Assembly: GCA_016870425.1 (NCBI GenBank)
Contig: VGBQ01000061.1
Span: forward strand, 1-12,002
DNA length: 12,002 nucleotides
Direction of reading: 5' to 3'
From: Actinomycetota bacterium
GTDB taxonomy: Bacteria; Actinomycetota; Actinomycetes; S36-B12
Part shown: positions 1 through 6,882 of the stretch, piece by piece
Numbering within the stretch: position 1 is the first letter of the stretch
Layout of the letters: each line of letters starts with the position of its first letter
The notes under the pieces: generated by a model
Told to the model about the DNA's origin: nothing
The model's database searches: none
What the model saw: the letters and a program-made list of their open reading frames with translations, nothing else
Position numbers and translations under genes: made by a program

Positions 1-1144
1 CGTCGGCAGTGATGACCGAGTCATCGCACGAGACGTGGATGCCGCGATCGTGGTGGAGGAAGGCATCGGCGATCCTCGACAGGCGTGATTCCGCTTCGGC
101 CGCGTCGATGGAGATGGGCTCATCGGCGAGATTGCCACTGGTCATGACGAGGACCTCGGGGACCCAGCCGTCGGGCCGCTGCGGATGCGGACGGAAGAGT
201 AGGTGGTGCATCGGTGAGTAGGGAAGCATCACGCCGATGCGCGACTGGCGTGGAGCGACGCAATCGCTGAGCCCGACGTCGCGGGCGTCCGCGAGGACGA
301 TGGGCGCCTCGCGTGATTCCAGCAGCGCGCTGGTGTCGCCTGCGAGATCGGCAATGCCGGCGGCGATGTCCGTGTCGCGCGCCATGACAGCGAATGGCTT
401 GCTGCCGCGCTGCTTGCGCTCGCGCAGGCGGGAAACAGCTGCGGGTTGACGCGCGTCGCATGCGAGGTGGTAGCCGCCGACACCCTTGATGGCCACGATG
501 CCGCCGGACTCCAGTGCCTTGAGGGCCGCGGCGACTGCTGCGTCACCGCGGGCACGCGAGGCCCCGTCCGTGAACTCCACCTGCGGTCCGCAATCGGGGC
601 ATGCGGTCGGTTGTGCGTGGAAGCGCCGGTCGCCGGGGTCGTCGTACTCGGCTTGGCACGCAGGGCAGAGCGGGAATGCCGCCATCGTCGTGAAGGGCCG
701 GTCGTAGGGCAGGCCGGTGACGATGGTGTAGCGCGGACCGCAGTGGGTGCAGGCGATGAAGGGGTAGCGATAGCGCCGATCTGCCGGGTCGGCCAGTTCG
801 CGCAGGCACTCCGCGCAGGTAGCGGTGTCAGCCGGGATGGACGTCGAGCCTTCGCCATCGGAGCTCGAGACGATCCGGAAGCCCGTCTCGTCCGGCACCG
901 GGGGGATCGCCGTCGACGACACCTCGTCGACCCGGGCCAGGGGCGGTCCGATCCCCAGCGCAGCCGTGAAATCAGCCAGGAGCTCCGGTCGCCCCTGGGC
1001 CTCGATGAACACTCCCGAGGCGTCGTTGCCGGCGAAACCTGTCAGGCCTCGCGCGAGCGCTTCGGCGTAGGCGAAGGGTCGATAGCCCACGCCCTGCACG
1101 ACGCCGGTGACGCGGATGATGACGCGCGCTAGGCGAGCGTCCAC
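1..1144 (-). CDS. hypF: Carbamoyltransferase HypF, N-terminal part (cut by window edge)
   Basis: HypF uses carbamoyl phosphate and ATP to make the thiocarbamate on HypE that becomes the CN ligands of the [NiFe] centre; it acts in the cytoplasm. About 381 residues are visible. The acylphosphatase domain is at the start, with the motif VTGVVQGVGYRPFAY (residues 12-26). The double zinc finger follows, with cysteine pairs at 110/113, 132/135, 160/163 and 182/185; the spacings CX2C-18-CX2C-24-CX2C-18-CX2C are those expected for HypF. A YrdC-like domain starts near residue 205 (GGIVAIKGVGGYHLACD) and includes KQRGSKPFAVM. The frame is still open at position 1, so the C-terminal Kae1-like domain lies outside. 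The nearest in-frame start is GTG at 1144, overlapping the end of the NHL gene by 16 bases, which implies translational coupling. The start is the least certain point; family identity is secure. hypC, hypD and hypE are expected further left but cannot be seen. Confidence 0.97.
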   Translation of the reverse strand, partial: MDARLARVIIRVTGVVQGVGYRPFAYAEALARGLTGFAGNDASGVFIEAQGRPELLADFTAALGIGPPLARVDEVSSTAIPPVPDETGFRIVSSSDGEGSTSIPADTATCAECLRELADPADRRYRYPFIACTHCGPRYTIVTGLPYDRPFTTMAAFPLCPACQAEYDDPGDRRFHAQPTACPDCGPQVEFTDGASRARGDAAVAAALKALESGGIVAIKGVGGYHLACDARQPAAVSRLRERKQRGSKPFAVMARDTDIAAGIADLAGDTSALLESREAPIVLADARDVGLSDCVAPRQSRIGVMLPYSPMHHLLFRPHPQRPDGWVPEVLVMTSGNLADEPISIDAAEAESRLSRIADAFLHHDRGIHVSCDDSVITAD

Positions 1145-2235
1145 AGCATCACCCGATTGTTGCCGCTATCGGCGACGACGAGGAGATCGCCCTGGAGGCA
1201 GATCCCGTAGGGCCAGCACAGTGAGTCGTCGGCGACGGCATCCCAGCGGTTCTCTCCATTGGCATCGAAATCGGGCTGGGCGAGCACATGATCGGCGGGC
1301 TGAGCCGCTCCCTCGCGCGGCAGGGAGTCCCAGATGAGAATGCGGTTGTTGGACGTGTCGGCCACCGCCAGTCGGCCGCGCGAAACGGCGATGCCGTAGG
1401 GAAAGCGCATCCGCGATGCACCCTGTGGCCTGTTCTTGAACTCCTCGGCTGTGTCGAAGCCGTTCTGGCCGAGGACGAGGCACGCGTCGGCATCGCCCTC
1501 AGGATGAGGTGTCCATCCGAGCACCCGGTGGTCTCCGGCATCGGCCACGTAGAGCGTCCGTGCATCGCCTGCGATTGCATGTGGCCAGCGGAAGCTGACC
1601 GGTCCCGGCTGACCTCCACGGTTGTCTTCACGCAAGCCCGGTGAGTCCTGGCCCAGGAGCATGTCAGCGGGACGTCCGGGCTCGGGGATGTGGGGACCGC
1701 GCCAGCCGAGCACCCGGCGGTTGCCCGTGTCGGCCACCCAGAAGCAGTCGCCCACGACCGCGAAGCCGAAGGGCCAGTAAAAGGACGACAGGGTTGGCTC
1801 TGCGCCCGCGTTGGGCTCCACGCTGACGTCGTCAGGCTGCCCGACGACGGCGATGGGTGCGGCATACGACTGGTCGGGGATGCCGTCGAAGACGAGGAGC
1901 CGATGGTTCCACCCGTCGGCGACGACGAGGTTGCCGTCGATGACGTCGACTCCGGTGGGCAGGTGCAGCCCGCGCTGGGGGCCTTCGCCGCTCGCCTGCG
2001 GTCCTTCGCTGGAGAAGTCCCGCTGGCCCAGGACGACGTCCGCGTCCTGCCCGTCCGCGGTCGGCAGTGCATGCCAGATGAGTACACGCTGGTTGCCGGT
2101 GTCGCTGACGACCAGGCACTCGCCGTCCGACCACGCACCGCGGGGGGCGTACATCGTCGCCGCGGTAGGGACCGCTGCGGGCAACTGGAGCCCGCCGGGC
2201 GAATGCGCGCCGAGCCGCCGGAGAGGGCGCGGCAT
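1129..2235 (-). CDS. NHL-repeat six-bladed beta-propeller protein of the hydrogenase operon
   Basis: The protein has 368 residues and is built almost wholly from six NHL-type repeats. Each repeat carries a version of the signature V-A/S-D-x-x-N/D-x-R-x-L-x-W: VSDTGNQRVLIW, VADGWNHRLLVF, VADTGNRRVLGW, VADAGDHRVLGW, VADTSNNRILIW and VADSGNNRVMLW. A second conserved patch, LGQ or VGQ followed by an acidic loop, recurs between blades. This predicts a closed six-bladed propeller, a protein- or ligand-binding platform. No signal peptide or membrane segment is visible. The ATG at 2235 overlaps the TGA of the NifU-like gene by one base (TGATG). The frame stays open upstream to 2388, but that part overlaps the NifU-like gene and does not look like protein. 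Known context: NHL proteins are recurring neighbours of group 1h hydrogenases. A role in assembly or as a docking partner is inference. Confidence 0.92.
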   Translation of the reverse strand: MPRPLRRLGAHSPGGLQLPAAVPTAATMYAPRGAWSDGECLVVSDTGNQRVLIWHALPTADGQDADVVLGQRDFSSEGPQASGEGPQRGLHLPTGVDVIDGNLVVADGWNHRLLVFDGIPDQSYAAPIAVVGQPDDVSVEPNAGAEPTLSSFYWPFGFAVVGDCFWVADTGNRRVLGWRGPHIPEPGRPADMLLGQDSPGLREDNRGGQPGPVSFRWPHAIAGDARTLYVADAGDHRVLGWTPHPEGDADACLVLGQNGFDTAEEFKNRPQGASRMRFPYGIAVSRGRLAVADTSNNRILIWDSLPREGAAQPADHVLAQPDFDANGENRWDAVADDSLCWPYGICLQGDLLVVADSGNNRVMLWTLA

Positions 2236-2801
2236 CAGCTTGCCGGCGCCCCGATGCGGATGGTGTCGAGTGCGATGAAGGTGCCGCTGGATGGCGGGGC
2301 GACCTCTTCCACCGCCCGAAGGCCGGTGACGCGGCTGAGGAGCGTGCCTCGGATCTCCTCCTTCACGCTGTCGCTGGGGGCACTGCAACCGGTGGCGAAG
2401 CGCACATAGGCGACGTCGCCCTCGACACGGTCAACCTCAAACTCCACCGAGCTCGCCATGAGATAGGGCCTGATCTGCTCGACAGCGCGCAGCACGTCGA
2501 GTGTGAGATTCGCCTTGACCAGGCCATGCGACACGAGAAGCGCCATGACCTCGGGCTCATCGACGGCGGCGAAGAGGATGTCCTGCCCGCGTGGATCGGA
2601 CCGCAGCATGCGCACGAGCACCATCAGTCCCACTCGGTTGAAGGCGGTGATGGCCTCCACTGTCTCGTCGAGCAACGCGGAGACCTCGGGGTCCTGGTGA
2701 TGGATGCGGTCGCGCAGTTCGTCGACGCGGCGCGCAAGGTCGTCGAAGGACTCCGGGGCGGCGTCGTCTGAGGTGCTGCCGTGATGTGAATGGTCTGTCA
2801 T
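2235..2801 (-). CDS. NifU C-terminal-domain-like protein with a single cysteine
   Basis: A 188-residue cytoplasmic protein. The first 50 residues are acidic and helical with several histidines (MTDHSHHGST). A helical segment follows (about 50-90), then a region resembling the NifU C-terminal (Nfu) fold: helix VLRAVEQIRPYL, strands VEFEVDRVEGDVAYVRF, the loop ATGCSAPSDSV, and a helix. Nfu domains bind an Fe-S cluster through CxxC in that loop; here only Cys139 is present, and it is the only cysteine in the protein. The start at ATG 2801 is preceded by a good Shine-Dalgarno sequence (AGAAGGA, 5-base spacer). An in-frame ATG at 2834 would add 11 residues but has only a weak site. It lies 44 bases after the 119-residue gene and is fused by TGATG to the NHL gene. 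The NifU-like assignment is by pattern and by the known habit of group 1h operons to carry such a gene; Fe-S delivery or electron transfer is inference. Confidence 0.72.
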   Translation of the reverse strand: MTDHSHHGSTSDDAAPESFDDLARRVDELRDRIHHQDPEVSALLDETVEAITAFNRVGLMVLVRMLRSDPRGQDILFAAVDEPEVMALLVSHGLVKANLTLDVLRAVEQIRPYLMASSVEFEVDRVEGDVAYVRFATGCSAPSDSVKEEIRGTLLSRVTGLRAVEEVAPPSSGTFIALDTIRIGAPAS

Positions 2802-2835
2802 GGCTGTCCTTCTGTCATGTCCGGTGGCTGTCATG
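2795..2835 (-). repeat. Three copies of CATGACAG around the NifU-like gene start
   Basis: The octamer CATGACAG (minus strand) occurs at 2828-2835, 2812-2819 and 2795-2802, with steps of 16 and 17 bases. The last copy contains the chosen start codon and the first contains an in-frame upstream ATG (2834). The middle copy is out of frame. It looks like small tandem duplication of the translation start region. I see no wider regulatory meaning. Confidence 0.6.
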
Positions 2836-2845
2836 CCCCGGTGCG

Positions 2846-3205
2846 CTAGTGGTAGACCATCTGTCGCTGGATAAGTTGTGCGGTCTGGGTGGCCAGCACC
2901 TCGGCGAAGGCTGCCCGCGCCTGCCGCTGCATGACCTCCGCCACGCTCCCACCGGGGTCGGCGGGCAGAGTGCGGCGCTCGAGTGCCTCGAGCACGAAGC
3001 ATGCGGCACCTGTCCCGGTGAGCAGGTGCTCCTCGAAGAAGTTGTCGACGTACTCGCCGAGCCACACTCCGTCGCCTTGAGGGTCGTCGTTCAGTCGATC
3101 GAGGGCTGCCTGCTCGCCACCGCACCGGTGGACGATGCGCTCGGTGAAGTTGCCCGTGGCTTCTTGGAGGAGGAGCTCGAACTGCTGGCGAAGGTAGAGC
3201 TCCAT
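2846..3205 (-). CDS. Unrecognised 119-residue protein of the hydrogenase operon
   Basis: I do not recognise this family. The protein is soluble and mostly helical. It has an acidic middle (residues about 43-61, DGVWLGEYVDNFFEEHL) and a C-terminal helix rich in Gln and Ala (MQRQARAAFAEVLATQTAQL). There are two cysteines, one in HRCGGEQ and one in TGAACFVLE, with no CxxC. The ATG at 3205 overlaps the TGA of the TPR gene by one base (TGATG) and has a strong GGGAGGGG site about 6 bases upstream inside that gene. The stop is TAG at 2848-2846. The coupling to the genes on both sides makes it a real operon member; a role in hydrogenase assembly or partner binding is inferred from position only. The frame extends upstream to 3538, but that part is antisense-like Arg/Pro-rich sequence and overlaps the TPR gene. 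Confidence 0.85.
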   Translation of the reverse strand: MELYLRQQFELLLQEATGNFTERIVHRCGGEQAALDRLNDDPQGDGVWLGEYVDNFFEEHLLTGTGAACFVLEALERRTLPADPGGSVAEVMQRQARAAFAEVLATQTAQLIQRQMVYH

Positions 3206-4443
3206 CAGGCACCCCTCCCGGACGCGGCCGAAGTCACGGCCTCGTCGAGGCTGGCGAGAATCTCGTTGACCGTCGCCACTCCTTCGGAGTCGCCGTACGA
3301 CTCGAAGATCCGCCGTGATCGATCGAGGCGCTCGCGAGCGTCGCTGAACACGCCGAGGTGGCCGAGGGCATTGCCCTGGTTGGCCAGGATGCGTGCGGTG
3401 CCGAGAGGGTCGCTCTCCTCGGAGCGGTACTGCAAGAGCTCCTCGTAGAGGTGCACGGCCTCGTCGAGGTTGTCCTCTTGATGCACGCTCGGGAGGTACT
3501 GCAGGGCGTTGGCGAGATTCATCTGCGTGCTGGCCCACAGTGCAGGATGAGTGTCGGGTCGGTAGACGCGCAGAGCTGCTCGCAGCGAGGTGACGGCGAC
3601 CCCCACCCGCAGGCGATCACCCTGGCTCGACATCGGGATCACGAGGTAGGCAAGGGCGAGGTGGGAGTTGCAGGCGGCGAACTGCTCGGGGTGGGTTTCC
3701 TCGCCGAAGACCTTCAGTGCCTCATTGAGGTCCTGCGTCACCCCAAGCAGGAGCCCGGGGTTGCGCGTCGACATCTCCTGCCGCGCGAGCGCCCGAGTGA
3801 CGTGGAGCTCGCCCCACAGCTCTGCCGGGGCGTAGAACCGCACGTCATCATCGAGATGCCGCGGGATGAGGCGCAGTGCGGCGTCCACCGCGTCCGAGGC
3901 CGCTTGCGGACTGCCGAGGCTTTCGCGAAGGAGCTCTGCCCGCGTGGCGAGGAGAGATGCGGCGAGGATCATGGAGCCCGCAGCCTCTGCTGCGTCGGCG
4001 CCCTCGTTGAGTTCGTCGACCGCGGCCTGGACGTCACCCCGCTCAAGGGCGGCGGAAGCACGCGCAGATCGCACGACAGCGGCGATCTCGCCGGTAGTGC
4101 TCGCCACCTCGGGGGCGGCGTCACGGACACCCACGCTGTACGCCGCGACCGCCGCGAGGGCCGCAAGATCGGGATCCGACGGGGTGAATGCTTCCCACAC
4201 GCCATCACCACCGACGAGCACCGCACGGTTGTAGCGAGCGATGTCGTCGTCGCCGGTGACATGCTCGGCTGCCTCGGCGGGGGAGTCCGCCAAGGCAAGG
4301 CGCACGGCGTCCCACCCGGGGGGCCACTTCTCCGGCACGACTCCTCGGAGCAACTGTCGGCGCACTGCATCGTCCGACCCGGGCATGACGAGCATGCCGG
4401 CGGGCCAGGGCAGGACGCCCAGGGGCTGCGGTCGCTGGATCAC
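3205..4443 (-). CDS. Tetratricopeptide-repeat (TPR) protein of the hydrogenase operon
   Basis: The protein has 412 residues. The first 120 form a non-repeat region with short hydrophobic stretches (LGVLPWPAGMLVMPG). From about residue 125 to 400 it consists of paired amphipathic helices with TPR character: A-x-x-x-L-x-x-G-D-x-x-A in ASAALERGDVQAAVDELNEG, later WASTQMNLANALQYL, LDEAVHLYEELLQY and ILANQGNALGHLGVFSDA. TPR arrays bind proteins, so this is probably an assembly or docking factor for the hydrogenase. No signal peptide or transmembrane helix is clear. The GTG start at 4443 has GGAGG about 6 bases upstream and follows the stop of the 79-residue gene by 11 bases. Its stop overlaps the next start. 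TPR proteins are known companions of group 1h hydrogenase genes; the exact partner is unknown. Confidence 0.87.
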   Translation of the reverse strand: MIQRPQPLGVLPWPAGMLVMPGSDDAVRRQLLRGVVPEKWPPGWDAVRLALADSPAEAAEHVTGDDDIARYNRAVLVGGDGVWEAFTPSDPDLAALAAVAAYSVGVRDAAPEVASTTGEIAAVVRSARASAALERGDVQAAVDELNEGADAAEAAGSMILAASLLATRAELLRESLGSPQAASDAVDAALRLIPRHLDDDVRFYAPAELWGELHVTRALARQEMSTRNPGLLLGVTQDLNEALKVFGEETHPEQFAACNSHLALAYLVIPMSSQGDRLRVGVAVTSLRAALRVYRPDTHPALWASTQMNLANALQYLPSVHQEDNLDEAVHLYEELLQYRSEESDPLGTARILANQGNALGHLGVFSDARERLDRSRRIFESYGDSEGVATVNEILASLDEAVTSAASGRGA

Positions 4444-4454
4444 GTGTCCTCCGG

Positions 4455-4694
4455 TCAGCGGCGGATGAACCGCCGCGCGTTCCTCTCGATGATGCGCCCG
4501 GCCTGCTCAGCCTGGCTTTGCTTCGGATAGTCGCCCACCTTGCGGCGCACTGCGCCGGAGACGAGGACGACGTCGAGGTAGACAATCCACCTACCCCGCT
4601 CCTTCTCCACATGTGCATCTGCGGAGAGGGCCTCCTCGACGTAGGGGAAGTCGGGTGCGTGCCACTCCGGCGCAGTCCACTCGGCCACGGTCAC
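4455..4694 (-). CDS. Unrecognised 79-residue protein of the hydrogenase operon
   Basis: A small basic protein with no family I can name. The N-terminal part is rich in Trp, Pro and His (EWTAPEWHAPDFPYVEEAL). A central beta-type stretch follows (residues about 35-56, with GRWIVYLDVVLVSGAVRRK), then an amphipathic, strongly basic C-terminal helix ending in RNARRFIRR. It has no cysteine, so it cannot ligate Fe-S clusters by itself. The GTG start at 4694 overlaps the protease stop by four bases (GTGA) and has GGGAGG with a 7-base spacer. Both junctions are tight, so it is surely translated with its neighbours. The basic tail could contact RNA, a membrane surface or an acidic protein; that is speculation. 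Confidence 0.85.
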   Translation of the reverse strand: MTVAEWTAPEWHAPDFPYVEEALSADAHVEKERGRWIVYLDVVLVSGAVRRKVGDYPKQSQAEQAGRIIERNARRFIRR

Positions 4695-5170
4695 TCACCT
4701 GCCTCCCACTCCATGAGAATGCTGCTGGCCACCTGCTCAACCGATGCTTGCACGGCGGGGCTGAGCGGGGCCCCGATCTCGAAACTCTCTCCCTCGATGA
4801 GCCACACCGTGACGTCCTCCGGGTATTCGTCCTTCAGGAGCCACTGGGCGAAGCCGAGTGCCTGGTCCCACCGGAAGCGGTGCAGGTTGCCCTCCGGGGG
4901 GCGCAGGTCCGTCAGCTCGGCGCCAGGCACGCGATGGACAGTCCCGGGGTCGACGCCGATGGACGATGCGTCCACGACGACCACCCGGCGGGCTCCCTTC
5001 ATGGCGAAGGCCACGTCCATGCCCGCGGTGCCCCCGTCGATCAAGCGAACCCCTTCGGGGGTGCCTCTTTCGGCGAGCAGGCGCACCAGGACCGGGCCCG
5101 CTGCGTCATCCCCTCGCAGGAGATTGCCGCAGCCGACCACGAGCGTGTCGGTGGGTGCTGGCCCGTACAT
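4691..5170 (-). CDS. [NiFe]-hydrogenase maturation protease (HybD/HycI family)
   Basis: This endopeptidase removes the C-terminal tail of the large subunit after nickel insertion. The 159-residue sequence has the family fold. The first motif is VVGCGNLLRGDDAAG, where Asp22 matches the nickel-sensing acidic residue (Glu16 of E. coli HybD, Asp16 of HycI). Asp67 in VVVVDASS matches HybD Asp62, and His97 in GNLHRF matches HybD His93. The segment IEGESFEIGAPLSPAV (from 125) is the usual late motif. Its substrate is presumably HhyL just upstream, which has an 18-residue tail after the L2 motif. The ATG at 5170 is chosen because AAGG lies 5 bases upstream; an ATG at 5182 (four more residues) falls one base after a strong hairpin and has no free site. 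The stop overlaps the next gene by four bases. Confidence 0.92.
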   Translation of the reverse strand: MYGPAPTDTLVVGCGNLLRGDDAAGPVLVRLLAERGTPEGVRLIDGGTAGMDVAFAMKGARRVVVVDASSIGVDPGTVHRVPGAELTDLRPPEGNLHRFRWDQALGFAQWLLKDEYPEDVTVWLIEGESFEIGAPLSPAVQASVEQVASSILMEWEAGE

Positions 5171-5183
5171 CTGTCCCTTCATA

Positions 5184-5217
5184 CCGGGACCCCGGTGCTC
5201 GCGCACCGGGGTCCCGG
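5184..5217 (-). promoter_or_regulatory. Perfect 15-bp hairpin with GCGA tetraloop between hhyL and the protease gene
   Basis: Arms 5184-5198 and 5203-5217 are perfect reverse complements (CCGGGACCCCGGTGC), separated by four bases. In the transcript the loop is GCGA, a GNRA-type tetraloop, which makes the stem very stable. It starts about 30 bases after the hhyL stop and ends 13 bases before the protease start. No U-tract follows, so full intrinsic termination is unlikely. More likely it stabilises the 3' end of the upstream structural-gene mRNA or lowers read-through, making structural subunits more abundant than accessory proteins. The structure is seen directly; its role is inference. Confidence 0.8.
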
Positions 5218-5246
5218 AAGCCGAACTGCAGTCGTGCGGCTGGCTG

Positions 5247-6850
5247 TCAGCCGCCACCCATCTTGAACTTCGCGAGCTGGCGTCCGGTCTTGCCGTCGTA
5301 GGCGTGAACCGTGCACACCAGGCACGAGTCGTAGCTGTGTGCCACCTGACCGAGCTCCACGGGGAAGTCGGGGTTCTCGATGGGGGTGCCGATGAAGGAC
5401 TTTTCCATCGGACCGAGTGCATTGGAGCCATCGCGCGGGCCGATGTTCCAGGCCGTCGGGGTGACGACCTGGTAGTTGGCGATCTTGCCCTTCTCGATGA
5501 CGATCCAGTCGCTCAGCGAGCCACGCGCCGCCTCGGTCGAGCCGAAGCCCTTGCCCTCCTGCGGCTCCGCCGGCTTCGCGTAGAAGTCAGCATGCAAGTC
5601 AAGCTCGCCGAGCCACTCCTGGACCTTCTTGAAGTACTTCGGTGCCTCGTGCATGCGCGCGAGCACCCGTGTCATCACGTTCGGACCGATCTGATCGATC
5701 ACGTTCTTGATGAACGGGTCGTAGTCCTGGTGGGCCGCTGCGTCGGGCCTGGCCGCCATCATCTGTCGAGCAAGCGGGCCGGCCTCGAGCGGGACGTAGC
5801 CAAGATTCGGCACGTCGTAGCGGGGGGACTTCGCCCACGAGTACTTCTGCTGGGCCTCGCCCTCGACCGGATCGATGGGATCGGTCACGCCCTCCCACGG
5901 GTGCCGACTGCCGGTGCCCTTGAAGAAGGAGTGCGTGATGTCCTCGGTGACTCGAGCCTGATCGAAGTCGAAGAACTGGCCCTTGGCGTAGATGCCCGAG
6001 CGGGACTGGAGCGCCGCGTTGCGTCCCTCGACCGTGGGGTGCTGGTAGAGCTCGGGGTCGAGGAAGGTGCCGGTGGCGAGGTAGTTGTCGTAGCCCACGC
6101 CGTACTTGTCTAGGCCGATCTCCATGGCCCAGCGAAGGAAGAACGCGCAGTCACTGTTGTTCTGAGACTCGTTCTCGTCCATCCAGGCGAGCACGTCGTC
6201 CCATGTCTTGTTCTCCAGCCAGCGATCGACGGAGCAGCCGAGCCACTCACCCTCGAGCCACTCGCGACCCCAGTGCTCCAGGATCGCCAGGGACCGGGTG
6301 AGGTCCGACAGTGTGGGTGCGCCCATGACACCGCCGGGGATCATGAAGGACGAGTGTGGCCACTGCCCGCCGAAGATCGCATAGATCTCCACCGGGAGCT
6401 GTGACATCGTCACGCCCTTCTGGTAGCTGGTGCCGACGTACGGCGCGAAGCGGCGTGCGGCTTCCTCGTAGGAAGAGCGCCGGCGTACTGGGCGGCGGTG
6501 AGGTCCGGGCCCATGATCGCGTAGAACCAGCGAGGGATGCTCTGGAGCGTCTCGCAGGCCTGGGCGATGTTGCGCACGCGCGTCGCGTTGGGTGGCACGT
6601 AGGTCGCCCAAGCGGTGTCGAGGGCGTAGCACGCCTTGTAGAGGTGGCTACCGCCGCAGATGCCGCAGATGCGCGGCGTCATGATGAGGCCGGCCTGCGG
6701 ATCCTTGCCCTTGAGGATGATTTCGAACCCGCGGAACATCGCCGCGGTCGTCCACGCGTCGGTGACCACCCCATCGGTGATGGTCACGCGCACGTCGAGG
6801 TCGCCCTCGACCTGCCCGAGCGGGCTGACATTGAGGTCCATGACTGCCAT
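5247..6850 (-). CDS. hhyL: [NiFe]-hydrogenase large subunit, group 1h type, with a one-base frameshift
   Basis: This is the catalytic subunit carrying the NiFe centre for H2 oxidation. The N-terminal piece (6850 to about 6480) begins MAVMDLNVSPLGQVEGD and holds the L1 motif TPRICGICGGSH (Cys62, Cys65). It then leaves frame: its own frame runs into unrelated residues and stops at 6410. The C-terminal piece continues in another frame from about 6480 (RSSYEEAARRFAPYVG) through EIYAIFGGQWPHSS to the L2 motif SYDSCLVCTVH and an 18-residue tail to be cleaved (ends KFKMGGG). Adding one base gives 534 residues, with Cys510 and Cys513 in L2. The form DSCLVCTVH and the L1 context match the actinobacterial group 1h type. 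ATG 6850 has AGGAG 9 bases upstream and lies 32 bases after hhyS. All key residues are kept on both sides, so the break is either a sequence error or a very recent mutation. Confidence 0.96.
6478..6486 (-). other. Frameshift site in hhyL (one base missing)
   Basis: On the minus strand the coding sequence reads TAC GCC GG, then CGC TCT TCC TAC GAG. The frame before ends in ...QYAG and the frame after starts RSSYEEA; one extra G in the GG run at 6482-6483 (or another base within a few positions) would join them. The length 5247-6850 is 1604 bases, one short of a multiple of three. No X XXY YYZ slippery heptamer is present here, so programmed -1 frameshifting has no support. Confidence 0.85.
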
Positions 6851-6882
6851 GTGATTGATCTCCTGTTTCGCTCGGTGAGGGG

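Noticed and set aside
446..1132. Plus-strand open frame of 228 residues
   Set aside because: It is antisense to hypF, whose eight zinc-finger cysteines have exact spacing on the other strand.
2236..2388. Upstream extension of the NHL protein
   Set aside because: The frame is open, but the added residues are Arg/His/Gly-rich and fully overlap the NifU-like gene; the TGATG junction gives a natural start at 2235.
3358..4530. Plus-strand open frame of 390 residues
   Set aside because: It is antisense to the TPR gene; its composition is low-complexity Gly/Arg/Val and no motif is visible.
5184..5217. Reading the long hairpin as a classic intrinsic terminator
   Set aside because: No run of T follows on the transcribed side, and the next gene of the same pathway starts 13 bases later.
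4518..6113. Plus-strand open frame of 531 residues
   Set aside because: It lies antisense to the protease and hhyL genes, whose motifs are unmistakable. It has no recognisable domain, and long antisense frames are expected at this GC content.
6478..6490. Programmed ribosomal frameshift in hhyL
   Set aside because: There is no slippery heptamer or evident downstream pseudoknot, and hydrogenase large subunits are not known to use one.
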